A stretch of 64,000 bases of DNA from Leucogyrophana mollusca (lineage: Eukaryota > Basidiomycota > Agaricomycetes > Boletales). Positions 35,677 through 47,414 of the stretch are shown one piece after another; positions within the stretch are counted from its first letter, which is position 1; each line of letters starts with the position of its first letter. Made by a program: the position numbers and the translations under genes. The notes below the pieces were generated by a model. The model made no database searches. It saw only the letters and a list, made by a program, of their open reading frames with translations, and had not been told where the DNA came from. The stretch spans positions 1 through 64,000 of the forward strand of contig MU266491.1 of NCBI GenBank assembly GCA_021014945.1, in the 5' to 3' direction.

Positions 35677-37620
35677 TATATTTATACATCATCTTGGTTG
35701 TATCTATACCTCACCTGTCCAGCTTCGCTGTTCCAGATTTTATTGGCTGGATACCTTGGTTCATCTGCACTGACTGATTATCTGTCTGCATTACCTTCAA
35801 CGACTACACGATGTACTGATGCACTATTTAGTCACTGTTACGAATCTTCATACCTCCGGACATTGACATTGTGACCTGTATCATCGTTGCCTTCGTACAA
35901 TACACAGTCGAAGACGGGGATGCTCCTCCTACCAAGAAACGTTTGGCGCGCCGCTTCATTGGAACTTCTTGGAAAGCTAGGCGAGCATTGTACGTCGGCA
36001 CTTGCCTTGTACTAGGATACGGTTGCTATTTGTTCCAGAGATTCTTGAGAGGGAAAGGAAGCAATAACAGAGGGTAAAACAGGTGTCCAACTAAAAACTG
36101 AAGGAAAAAGCACTGAGCACGACGGTCTTGCGCGAGAGCTTGTGTGGACCTTGCGACCACAAGTGAGGTTATGTTGCTAATGACATGTAAGTGCTCTCTC
36201 CGAGTGTTGACTTTGCCAGAAATACCAAGGACACCATCCACAAGCGAAAATTTTGGGAGTGATGACTGGATCAGAGATAGCGACTGGCAGATGGTCTGCG
36301 AGAGAATGGACCTACCCTTTCCACCGCGACTAGGCCGGAGCTCGCCAATTGTTTCGAAAATAGCGCCCACGCTTTGTCTATGGACGCCACGTTGGGACAC
36401 CGGATTGCTCAGCTCCCAGTGGGCAGTGCTCCAAGAAAAAGGATATTGCGCAGTATGCGGGCGCGTCGATCTCCACAAGAGGACGAGGCCTGGATCGCAA
36501 CAGTGGCTTGGGTCTGGTTAAATGCAGTACGGTACCTTGGAGGGGCTATTGTCTGTCTAAAATTATATCTCTACGGCGGAAAAAAATCTCTGTAAGATTC
36601 AAGCTGAACAATTACCGGAAAAAACGCGCTTTGTGTGAGTCTTGTTGGTGAGACATGGTGGCCTGGACCTGGGCTGGAGGATGTATCAACATTTTGGTTT
36701 AACCGCGGAGCGGTTGCGCTCCTGATATCGTCGCATGCATACGGAGGTGCATTAATCCATATGTTTTGCGCTATACGTTAACGGTAATTGTCGCCTGCCT
36801 ACGTTCAAAAAGTCTGAGTTCTTGAGGAAAGAGACTGAGTGTCTTCACAATCTCAAAAGGGAAGGTCTAGTGTTCACCATACTTTGCAGTTGTTTGTCTT
36901 GTGGCTGTGACATCCGAATTCTCACCGAAACAATTGCAAAGAACACTCAGAGAGTCACAGAACACTGAGAACAGGCTTTGTGATTGATATCCGCAACACT
37001 CTCTAACAAAAGCGTTGGGAATCCGCCTAAGAACCGCGAGATGGAAAGCGCGCTCACCCACCGCACGCCATTGGCCATATTTTACCGGGTCTGTTCCTGC
37101 TCGCCTTCCACCGATCCCAATTTGGCCCATCCTAATTGTCAAGGACGGTTCGTGGACTTACCTCGCTGACTTTGGCTTCGATGACCCGAATTAAGAGTGC
37201 AAAGTACCTAGCGTGTGCGGCAGGAACTTTGTACGATTAATCAGCCGGTCAGTTCTTTTTGTCTTGCGGCGATGGACCTTACGGGTGGCAGCGACGACGC
37301 GTTGATAGGGAGACCCACGTTCCGTTGTTAGAAGGAGGCGACGCTTTAATTTCCATCGAGATACGCAGACAATAGTCTTTGTCACCCGCCGGGGCCCACC
37401 CGTAAGTCTATTCATGCTGACGTCTAGGAACACTCGGAGCGCAGGTGCAATTGTCAGGCCCCGTTCCCGTCCAATTGTCTTGCTGGGGCCACCAAGGATG
37501 GCTTAAATACTGTCCGTCCCGAGCAAGAGACCCACATCAAACAACCGAGCTCGCTCAAACAAAGTCAACTCTTCTGCACTTTTACAAGCAACTTTGACTA
37601 TTCTCCAAACTCTCAAAGCA
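35677..37620. other. 1.9 kb upstream of the pheromone gene; possible small exons
   Basis: At 35901-36077 a frame with an intron-like left border contains RRALYVGTCLVLGYGCYLFQ, a possible membrane segment, but it has no ATG. At about 36340-36595 another frame ends in VWLNAVRYLGGAIVCLKLYL. Neither can be built into a full gene. No pheromone receptor and no second CaaX-ending short frame was found here. Confidence 0.3.
37448..37479 (+). repeat. Direct repeat CAATTGTC upstream of the pheromone gene
   Basis: CAATTGTC occurs at 37448-37455 and 37472-37479, 24 bp apart, about 145-170 bp before the pheromone ATG. CAATTG is also a palindrome. An AACAAAG core (37558-37564) lies nearer the start. HMG-box factors that bind A-C-A-A-rich sites control pheromone genes in other basidiomycetes; a link here is speculative. 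Confidence 0.35.
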
Positions 37621-37740
37621 ATGGACGCCTTCATCACAATCACTGCTGCCTCTTCAGCACCCGTCTCTGACGAGACCACTCAAATACCTGTTGACCAAGA
37701 GTACCAGTCAGGGGGAAACTGCTACTGCGTCATTGCATGA
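37621..37740 (+). CDS. Farnesylated mating pheromone precursor (B mating type)
   Basis: Uninterrupted 39-codon gene. It starts MDAFITI, as many homobasidiomycete pheromone precursors do (M-D-x-F). It ends in the CaaX box CVIA followed directly by TGA, and just before this has VDQEYQSGGN. In known precursors, cleavage before a conserved charged/aromatic pair (E-R, E-H, E-Y type) and loss of the last three residues leave a short peptide ending in a farnesylated, carboxymethylated Cys; here that would start at Glu27 and end at Cys36 (inference). An extra Cys lies two residues before the farnesylated one. Secretion would need a Ste6-type exporter, and the partner receptor would be Ste3-type; neither is in this window. 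An AAATAC sequence about 115 bp upstream may serve as TATA box. Confidence 0.88.
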   Translation: MDAFITITAASSAPVSDETTQIPVDQEYQSGGNCYCVIA

Positions 37741-38256
37741 TTAGCGACTGCATTGTACGCCTATTTCCCTCATGCTTGCTCATAAGCCCCTTCTGACAAG
37801 TTTACCCCAGTCTCCAGATGTCTGCACTTCGTCTTCTTATCAGCTATCGTCTCTCTCTCTCTATCTTCAACGATCATCTGCACTGTATCAGCACCATCAC
37901 ACTCTCCTTCGACAGCCATAGACGTGGCTCTTCAAACGTCCTTCGTTCAATTCGATTTATTACGCCTCAGTTGGCGGACTTGTATATGACACGGAGTTAT
38001 TTATCATGGCGGCAGTTGGGAACTGGATTCTCGGGGGCGACACAGTGAAGTAGCCGAGGGGAATCTGACTATCGCGATTATATCTCATACCACCATACAC
38101 AATCTTGTATAGACATTCGACTACCTTGCGAAACCTTCTTGCACCCCATCTGATCATCGGTGTTCCCGTCGGTAGTGCGGTTTCTTATAGCGTCTCACCG
38201 TTCACTCATAGCGATGTGAATAATCTGCACTTGCCTTATGCGATATACTTGCCCTC
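37741..38256. other. Gap between pheromone and aldolase genes
   Basis: No further gene seen; Ct-rich stretch near 37850. Confidence 0.4.
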
Positions 38257-39068
38257 ATGTCCGACTCCACCCCTGCAAACACCGACATCGTCTTCGTTGA
38301 CACCCTGCAGCTATCTGCCAACATCGGGGCTGATTGCTGGGGTCGTTCGCGTCCACAGATCGTCTTCATCAGCGTCTTCCTCCACCTGCACAATTCATTC
38401 CTCACACAAGCTGGCGAATCAGACGACGTCGGAGACTCTGTGCACTACGGCCATCTCACTAAATCTATCACCGAGGTTGTCAATTCAACACCGGATGGTT
38501 TCCCTAGTGTCCGCCACCTCATTAATGCAGTCATACTGGCAGCATACAGCTTGACGGGAGCTCATAACGTGGCGGCCGTGCGTGTCGTCGCCAATGTACC
38601 GAAGCTAATTCTACTTGCGGACGGATTCTCGGTCGACATTACGCTTCCTCAGGACTTTGTCGGGACCCTACCTGCAACGGTGGTCGTGAAGGATCTGGTG
38701 CTCGCTGTTATCATTGGTGTTAACCCGCCTGAGAGAGAGGCGAAGCAGAGAGTCATCACGACTATCACGTTCTTTGAGTGTGGGATCACGGACTATCCAC
38801 CAATTATAAAGCAGATCGCACAGGTCAGAGTGCGTGTTTGTGCTCTGGAGAGCAATGCTTAGACGGTTTCTTCCTGTAGGAAATCGAGCAGACATCTTAT
38901 CTGACGCTGGAAAAGTTCGTCATGGAAGTGGTCCGCTCAGCATGTCTCTCGTCGGAGAACATACAAGCCGTAACTGTTAGGTCTCAAAAGCCAAGTGCCT
39001 TGACCTTTGCGCACTCCTCTGGCGTAGAGATCACGAGGCGTCGCGACGCTTTTGTTGATGGACATTGA
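38257..39068 (+). CDS. Dihydroneopterin-aldolase (FolB)-domain protein, tandem domains
   Basis: Two exons, 38257-38823 and 38880-39068, giving 251 residues. The first FolB-like domain has IVFVDTLQLSANIGADCWGR and DDVGDSVHYGHLTKSI, matching the family pattern I-x-G-x-x-x-W-E/G-R ... D-x-x-D-x-V-x-Y. The second has DLVLAVIIGVNPPEREAKQR and ends in a VEITRRRDAF tail. In fungi the folate enzyme is normally a longer protein with pyrophosphokinase and dihydropteroate synthase parts (FOL1); this one stops after the aldolase domains. It could supply the first folate step alone or be a tetrahydrobiopterin-enzyme-like relative. Cytosolic or mitochondrial location is not evident. Confidence 0.8.
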
Positions 39069-39367
39069 TGCTCAACCCCCATTGCTATTCAGCAAGGGGG
39101 GTAGTAACAGGGGCGGGAAACCAAAACACTTGATTGAGTAGTGCTGCAATGATGAATGGACTACATGTAGGTGTGTTTTATACGATAGCTGACACAAACA
39201 TCTATGTAGATTAAGACAGACAGAAGGATGTCGAGAGAATGAACCCAATAGAAAAACGTAAATCTCATCTACCCATACAACAAACCCGAACCTCCTTCGC
39301 ACCAATCCGTCCTTTGATGTTTTGATAATGTATGTGCAATGATGTCAACCAACCCGCCATGTCAACT

Positions 39368-42300
39368 TCAACGGAGATTAGCGAACTGCCACAGAACCGG
39401 CATCGTTTCCTTCGGGTCCAGTTTCCACCTGGCGTCGGTTCCCTTCCGACTGGTCGAGCAAGTCTCGGCGTTGTCGAGCTCGTTGAGGCGACGAAGCAGT
39501 TTCTCGTCCCCACCCACAGCGAAGACGAAGGTTACCTCATCGCTCATATTCTCGTCATCTCCGGGGTCTGGGGACATCCACGCGGCGCGGCCGCTGCGAG
39601 GAGAGTGGGCCGGTCCTCCTGGATGCAGGATCGCACCCACAGCCGTAGAGCGCGAGATATTGTTTGGAAGGACCAGGAAGCTGTTGGCTCCTGGAATGAT
39701 GCGCAGCCCGTAGCGCTCGCCAAGACTGGAAGGCCAATGAGTTTACAGTCGAGAGATACGTAATCTAGGTACTTGCCTGTCGAAGATGTGGTTCTGCGCT
39801 TCAGCGGCTTGGCGACGGGCCCATTGGCGATCAGAGCAATCGTCAGTTGGGCCGGTCCAGAAACGCCAAACCACGGAGGCCTCGCGTTCCTCGACGAACG
39901 AGCCCGGAGTTCGCTCAGTAAACTGCGATGGAGATGAGATAGACCCTTGCAGCGGAGTTAATTCATGACATACGTAGTTCAAAATCTCGACGCAAGCTCC
40001 TTTCCACGTCAGGTTGAAGTTGGCGACCATATTGATCCACGTAAAGGCCTCTTTGCGAGTGGGCCGCGTTTTGATGAAGCATCCATTCTCAGCTCTGAAA
40101 ACCACGCGTCAGAAGCGCTACCCTCGTTGGACGGGGAGCCTCGTACACAATACCGATATTGGGAGCGGCATCAGCGATCTTCTCCATCACGCCCTTCACT
40201 GGCATCCCGCTCAGCAACCACACCTCATTCCTCGAGTCCTCTGCGAACTTGTTCAGGAGCGCAATCGTCTCCTTGGGCGGTTCAAACGGTGCCAGGAGCC
40301 CTGCACGAGTCATATCCCGCTGCCATATCGAGCCCTCAAAGTCAAAGAGCAACAGTCGCTTGCTGGAATGCTTGTAGCGCGGGAGGAGCCGCGCAGTGTC
40401 GAGGGGCGCGACAGAGCTAAGGATAGTCTGCGAGACGTGCTCGGTGTTAGCGCGCACGCATCGTGTGAGGAAGGAGGTGACGAAGGTTTGGGCGGTTTGA
40501 GTGACGACGTGGTTGTGCAGGTCCTGTAAGGTCTTGTTATTGACGTGGACGGAGAAGCTGGATGAAGCAACTCACCTCCCAGCGCGAAAGCGCTTCTTCG
40601 TCGCTCATGGTGAGAGCCTAGAAATTCGGCATCGTAAGGGTGCGTGCTTAGTCAATCATAGAAATGGCGCTGACCTGATGGATGGCTTTAGCAGTTCCGC
40701 GAGTGTCGTATGGGTTGATGGCAATGCAAGACCTGAAACCGCTGTAGGAATACGATCCAGTAAACTACCCCGTCCGTCAGATAAAATCTCCAACGTCAAC
40801 AACTCCACGTACCTCGCTTAAAATAAGTGGCCGGTGTCTCCCCTCTTGACACTCCACAAACTCGTGGGTCCTACAAAACAGTGTCAGCGCTTCGTCTGAC
40901 ATCGAAGAACGGCGTATCACGCACCGGAGTGCCATTCCCTCACGCAGACTCGTCACCAAGAACGCATCAGCGACAGTCAACAATGCGAGATACTGGCTGA
41001 ACGTGAGGTCCTGTGTGTGCAGGAACACGACAGGCTGGTACGTCAAGGTGGAGAATTGGGAATTGATCCGTGAGACGACGTCCGAGACGCCGCCTGCTAG
41101 TTCATTGGACTCGGTGGTTTGGAGGGCAACTTGGATTAGAACAACCTACACATAGGGTCATTCCTCGCTAGAAATAGTTGGTTGAAGGGAGTGTGGATAC
41201 CTGCTGCTGGAACTCGGGGTACTTCTTCAGGAATTGCTCAAAGGCGTCGAGTTTATGTCTGACACCCTGTTCGAGCCTCAGCCATGATTCATAAAGAGGG
41301 TGAAAGGAATCTTACCTGAACCTCATCCAGCTTGTCTCGGCCTACAACAATCTTCATGCCCGCGTAACGCTGCTTAAGCAGTTGAACCCAGTAGGAAACA
41401 TCTGCTTCACGCCTGCCAAGCCATGAGCAACCAATTCAACCAACCGAAAGCCAAAGGGACGCACTTCTTCTCCCTAAGAGCGCCTACGTCGATCCCCATC
41501 GGGAACACCCCAACGTCCACAAATCGTCCATGTTCTGCACCCTCGACCTGGATGCCCTTCGGCAGCGCCTCTAGCGCCAATATACGAGACACGGTTTGCC
41601 TGAAATGCCGCGCGTAGCTTGCGGTCTGGAAGCCGACGAGATCGGCGGCGAGGACTCCGCGGAGGAGGGACTCGCGGACGGAGAGGCAGCGGAAGATCTC
41701 TGAGGAGGGAAAGGCGACGTGAAGGAAGAAACCGATAGGTGCGTCGGCGAGTTTGGGATGCGCACGGAGCATGGACGGGAGAAGCATGAGGTGATAGTCG
41801 TTGACCCAAACTGTGAACATGTGACTGTCAATTTCGAGAAGAGGGACGAAGAGGAGGAGACGTACTCAGGTCACCCTCTTGGTAGTTCTCAATGATAGCG
41901 TCTGCGAAACGCTGATTCACGGCAACATATTGCTTGAAGGATGCAGACTCGTAGAAAAGCTTTGTCTTGGGAGCATCTGGAACGGCGTAGTGCAAACACG
42001 GCCAGAGGACCTGTATGATGTCATGATTATCAGCTGCAAGTCAAGCCGGGAAAAAATGCGCGGACGAACCTGATGGCAAAACTCGTCGTAGCAGCTCTCG
42101 AACTCGGCATCAGGGATCCAAACTGGGAGACTGTTATACTGCTCTTTCATTCTCCTGTCCACGTTGCTCCTCATTTCCTCCCCGAACGAATCCGTACTGC
42201 TCCCAAGCGTGCCGACCCAAAGTTTTTGCCTCAGCCTGTCCTTGACGCTATCGACGGCGTTCTTCAGCCCGCCATTACAATGCGAATTCGGCTCAACGTG

Positions 42301-42887
42301 CCAGGGCTGATACGACCCTCCGTTGGTACCGAAGTAGTCCCGCTCTGGGCGGCGAGACGACGAGCGAGACGATTGTTTACGCTGGAGGCGGGCCATGTGC
42401 TGGATGTCTGCATGGGTTGTCATGAATTTTCGAGGGCTCATGATTGAGTCCGCGAGCTCGGGGACGGGTGAGGCGGCTCCACTGAGCGGTGACCCATTTC
42501 TCGGGCTTGTGAGACTGGCAAATTTCGAAAATGGATTGGTGCTCTCTACTCCAGGTGATGACGCCGTGGGGGTTACAGCTCTGGACTAATAAGGTGTTGG
42601 CCACATAGAAAAAATTGGTCGCGGATCACAATACTCACCTTGAGGTCCTCGACAATACTTTTCAGAGGTCCAACTGGCGTATTACTGCCTAATGACCGCG
42701 AAGGCTGGTGTCGGAATGGCGGCGTCCTGGGTTTTGTATTGGACTGCAGTAACGCTGGCGAAACACCCGGTGCGACTGGGGGAGGCAAATGTAGGTCTGG
42801 GGTCGGCGGATTGGACTCGCCTAGCACGGCCGTACTCGGGAGAAAAAGCGAGGCGATGATAATGCGATGGTTGCGAAAGGAACTCAT
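39368..42887 (-). CDS. Trehalose-6-phosphate synthase/phosphatase-like protein, probably regulatory (Tps3/Tsl1-like)
   Basis: About ten or more exons running leftward. The N-terminal extension is Ser/Pro-rich (GPLKSIVEDLK). The GT20 synthase domain follows: VWVNDYHLMLLPSMLR, IGFFLHVAFPSSEIFRCLSV, DLVGFQTASYARHF, VFPMGIDV, LAGGVSDVVSRIN, TSLREGMALRTHEFVECQ and INPYDTRGTAKAI. The phosphatase-like domain has LLLFDFEGSIWQRD, VWLLSGMPVKG and AENGCFI, and ends after VTFVFAVGGDE. Active trehalose-phosphatases start D-x-D-G-T; here this reads DFEGS, so the second Asp and the Thr are changed and the phosphatase is probably dead. That fits a regulatory subunit of the trehalose synthase complex. Trehalose protects fungi against heat and drying. 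Confidence 0.85.
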
Positions 42888-45001
42888 AGTTTACAGCTAA
42901 AAAGTGAAAGGAATAAAAAGGCCTTCGAGGGCAAACAGTAAAGTCAAAGGGAAGAGAAAAAGAGAGATGATAGTGTTGCAGGTGGGGCTTGGCGGGGCAG
43001 TGACGCTGTTAGGGGATCATAGACATATACACGGAAACAAATTGTCTGATCTGACAAGCGAGGGGGTCCATAAGGGCGGTATATAAGGAACAGCTACAGT
43101 TCGTACTATTCGTCCCAGAAACTCGTAGAGATCGCTAGAAAGAGAACTACACGCCTGATTTTGGTCACTTGTGAACAAGATCGCCTTGATTTATATCGAT
43201 TAGGAATTATCCGCCAGCGGTCCATAACCGCAATTCTTCCGCCAAGTGCTATGATTGCACGTTCGTCCTCTTGTGCCAGATATTCGCGCTCCCGTGGGCA
43301 TGTTTCGTCCAAACGGAAGCAGAGATACTCGTGTACAGAAGTAAAGATACCGGGCGGGCACTGGCGGAACGATCGTATCCATGAAGACGTGCGATCCGGC
43401 CCACTCCGTTCAATGCCACAGGTCTTTAAGAAGATAGACGGATTTAACGCCTGATATTTTTGGGCCATGGACACTATCGCCTATTCGTCCTTGATAAGGA
43501 TCTATATAGCGAATGATAGTAAAGCCGCATATCAGATCAAGTGGTCAAAAGTCGATCCGAAGAGCAGCAAGGCCGATGCCACCTGCTCTGGCAGGTCATT
43601 GCAGAGCAGGTGGGTTGGGCCGGGCAAACCGTGGCAGGGGAGATGACACAGCTCCGACAGTCAGATGAAACGGTGCCTATATGAAACTGAATGGGAAGTT
43701 CAATGACCGACACAACAGTACGCGTGCTTGGCGCGGATGGATCACAATAGTTCGAGTGGCGGAGCTGAACCAAAGAGACCTGGCTTCCATTAATCATCGG
43801 GGACGTACAAGGGTGGGGTGACGAGAAGGAGAACTGGGGTGTCAATGCCACATGCTGATCGAAGCACAGCAGTGGGGCAAAGAATTCTCCTCAACAGGGA
43901 TACCCTACGAACGTGCTGTGGCCAACTCCTATACCACGTCTATATGTTTGTCTCCAGGTGGATAGAGCACAGGTCCCCCAGAATTGCTCGAGTCCGAGGA
44001 CGTGCGTGACAAACATGTGCCGGAATGAAACTAGGGCGTCTGAGCTACCCCCAAAACGAAAGAAATCAGCGAACAGTATGGAGACGGCGACAAGATAACT
44101 CGATACCACAGGTCGCATCGCCGATTTGGCAAAGCATAGTCACCAGATCTAAATTGATTCCACGTAAATTAAGGGTATGCTGAGGGAGGCTTTCACGCCG
44201 AAGAGCGCTCAGCACAATTATTCAACGGGGTCGTATTACCGGTGACTACATAGCCAGAATGGCCACCCCGAGTCCTAGTGAACCGGACCAGATGTTCATT
44301 TGAGGGCATAATTGTGTAGAAAGCGCGGCAAGGGTCAGAACGTGACACGGAACGCGCTTACAGGTGGATAGAGGAATTAGTAGTACGTCTGGCCTACGAG
44401 CCTGCGCGTGGAACCCTACCCAGTATTAAGGTCAGGACTTCCGTATCGAGGCCTCCTCTTCGTGTGTGATTTTGATGGTCGAAAAGGACAACCCGCATGG
44501 ACGGGTGTCGGGGCTGAGGATGCCGCCTCGCTTATTTTTGGATACCATCTGCGAGTCTTAGTGGGTTCCGTACTCCAGGTTCCCGTTGGCGCAGTCCCGA
44601 ACCTGGTTGGCCCGGGCCTCGGAGCGACAGGTTTCTTGCCACCGAAATTCCTCGAAAGTCTCACCAGTGGAGTACCGGGTTTCCCAGACCAGTTTGGGAC
44701 GCGTGGCTTGGACATATCCGAGTCCATGTAGCGGGGAAGAACTCTCAGATAGAGCGATCGGCAGCGACACAACGACGAGTTTAAAGAATCTTAAAGACAG
44801 TATGAAATTATAAATTTGGGGGATGCAGCGAACATAAGTAGACAATGTCAGACCAAGACGAGAAGGATGGGGTAGAATCTGGTACAATGTGTGGGTGCGT
44901 CGGCCTTTCAATTTATGCCCCGACGCATCTCCTTATTTGATCGTCAGATCGACGCGTCGTGGGTTGGTTTCTGATTCCCAACATTGCTCCAGCATACCAA
45001 A
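42888..45001. other. 2.1 kb intergenic
   Basis: Contains TATATAAG near 43080 (a possible TATA box for the leftward trehalose gene when read on the minus strand). It also has a 12 bp hairpin (43579-43613) and, at 44408-44772, a stretch open on both strands but without any domain. No gene can be supported. Confidence 0.4.
43579..43613. other. Perfect 12 bp inverted repeat with 11 nt loop
   Basis: CCACCTGCTCTG at 43579-43590 is the exact reverse complement of CAGAGCAGGTGG at 43602-43613. It could form a hairpin or be a dyad binding site; it contains the E-box-like CACCTG and CAGGTG. No function is known. Confidence 0.6.
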
Positions 45002-46873
45002 ATGGACGACATATTGCTTAGTGATTCGCCTGTATTCCACAAGATACAACGGATAGAAACGGACTTGGCTTCCTGGATGAATTACCGCTTCATCGGGGCG
45101 ATGCCTACGTGGTCCATCTGCAGCCTGGCATTTTTTACTTTAATTGACTACCGTTGATAACTTGATCGCACTTAGGTCAAGAGCACCAGCCCCTTTATCG
45201 AAGGGTTAAATGTTGTCGAGTCTTAGAAAAGCCCTGACTACAGACCTGTCAAACTGGACGACTACGAGTTCAAGTCCAACATGATCCTGTGTCACCCAGA
45301 TAGTGCCCCATATGATGAAACCGACTTCAAGCTTATTGGACCCCTCAACAAGATCGGGTCGGAGGAAGTGCCACATATTTGCAAGACTGGAAATTCGAAA
45401 ACGGCACGGACTGCGCCAGGTCGGTTAGAGTACACCTGGAAGCATGCGCTATGATGCCGCTTGACTCTCAGTTTTGCGCCTCTGCATTTTCAATCGTCTT
45501 GTTTGAAAATGCCCGACTTATTCGATGGGACTTCGCTGGTGCTATTGTGGCCCGGCGCCTCAACTATACTCAAGATCTAGGAAGCCTTACCGAGTTTTTC
45601 TGGCGTTTCAGCCGCGCGGCGCCTGAATACAGGGAATGGGATGCATCGGCTTATTTAGCAACCAAATCTGAAACGGAATATGCCCGAGTCGTCAGGCTTG
45701 GACTCGAGAGCGAAGGACCTATTTTCACGTACGAAGTCCCGGACGACGACGAGAGCCTCCGCCGAGCAGATACCAGCGACCCGCACATTCAAAGACGCTA
45801 TTGCTATTTCTGGCCCCGTCCGCCTATGCGCCCGCACTGCCCGGAAGCACGAGCTACGACATCACTCTCTGTGTATTATCCTGAGAGGTCATGGAGGTAC
45901 CACGACGGCGCGAGCGCTTGGTCGTGAAGAGTGGGTCGGCGGCTTTAGGCGATCCAGTCGTTACATCCACTATCGAATGGCTCTTGGCATTGTCGGGCGA
46001 AAGCTGACCACGTTTCATTCCTCGTACGAGTTTACTAGAGGCTCTGCCGGTGCCATGGAAGGTGAGTTGGTTGTGCCGCCAAACTTGTTACGTGTAGTCT
46101 CAGTGTCTACCTACATAAACAGCTCATAAAACGTTGCCCACTTATTGCATCCTTCTTACGGACGGCGGCGAGGGACTCTTGATTGGCTGGGATCTCAGCA
46201 TCTAATTTGGCCGGAATCTAACGGGCTACGGTCGAGTACGAACGGTGAGCCTCCCAGGTGCTTCTTCCATTTGCGGTATACTTACAGCAGCCTGCGCAGG
46301 GAACGTGGAACTTCATAGCTGCCGATTTGCTGGAACACCCGAGGAAGCCGAATATACGTTTGGACGACCTCAAACGACTCTTTCCTTTACGTGGTAATTT
46401 GGGTCGCGGTTCACCACTGCCCAAGTACTGCTTCAGCAGACCCGCAACGGAACCACCTCGAATATCCTGGGCAAATGGCCTACATCGACGCCGACGGCTA
46501 GGCGGTTCTCGCAAGAGCAGTTCCGTAGCGGATGAAAGCTTCTTCTCTCCCTATCGACTCAGGAACTAAGGGTCCCACTTCACCAGATTTCCTTATTTTA
46601 TCAAGCTCTTACTAGGGATTGAAGCTGGGTTTTCCTATCGCTACATCCTCCCGCCTACCGCAAAAGAATGAGGCAGAAACCCGCTTTGAGGCCATTGCGA
46701 GACACGAGAACGACGACGGACTATCAGATTGGTTTCGGACATCTTTCAAAGTGCCGATTTATGACGAAGGTCAGCAGCGGCTGGAGGCCCACAGTTGGCT
46801 GTTCTCGACCATGAGGAAATATCTTCAGGATCGCGACGCCTGGTCTAAGGACGGCGTCGCGGTTGATGCTTAA
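45002..46873 (+). pseudogene. Degenerate FunK1-type fungal protein kinase
   Basis: Fragments in several frames match the intact relative at 52314 in the same order. They include YRFIGAMP near 45090, LQDWKFENGTD at about 45380, LEACAMMPLDSQFCASAFSI, ARLIRWDFAGAIVARRL, EFFWRFSRAAPEYREWD, FTYEVPDDDES, and TTFHSSYEFTRGSAGAMEGE. GTWNFIAADLLEHPR and LDDLKRLF follow, with a C-terminal SWLFSTMRKYLQDRDAWS. Frameshifts and stops lie between them (for example after 45927), and the segment that should hold the HGD catalytic loop is unreadable. FunK1 (PF17667) kinases are expanded in mushrooms. Divergence of about one third from the other copy shows that the pair is old. Confidence 0.75.
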
Positions 46874-47414
46874 CCGGCTATCGCAGAGGAAAAGAAACCC
46901 CAAGATGCTGGAATGAGACAGTCTTCCGGTTTGACGCAGGAACGCAAACCTCTGCTAAGACAGCAAAGCGGAAGAGGGTCACAGCGGTGTGTCGGTGCCC
47001 TCAGCGTGCCGTGATCGACCGCCGAAGCGTGATAGGATTGATGACGCTCTCCGCTACAAACAATGGCTTTGTTGATGAAGTCAACAAATTTGGGGGCACC
47101 AGCGCTTTATTGCAAAGTCAAATATGGGGCGGTGGGGCGGTGGATGTCAAATCGTTCCGATAGGTCGCAGAAATTAGAAGTACACGCACTTATACTTGTA
47201 GGACGGTACCGGCGGACTTTATTGCAGGATTATGAACTGCAGTTGGCAAGGTGTCACCTCAGTATCAGGGCGGGGGAGCTTCAGCACAGATACAATTCCT
47301 TAACACAATGCATGCACTTTCGAAGCATAAAAATACATCGCGGAAACCACAAGAAGACAACCCCTAGATCATCCACCATTAACAACAGCCTTGCCCACTC
47401 ATCCTATTGTCCAC
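46874..47414. other. Intergenic
   Basis: 3' remains of the kinase pseudogene and the downstream flank of the leftward beta-trefoil-like gene; nothing else seen. Confidence 0.35.

Noticed and set aside
35677..38256. Search for a second pheromone precursor near the first
   Set aside because: No other short frame ending in Cys-aliphatic-aliphatic-X and a stop was found on either strand between CLA4 and the trehalose gene.
44408..44772. Stretch open on both strands for more than 100 codons
   Set aside because: Neither translation shows a domain, signal peptide or splice context. The openness seems to come from base composition.
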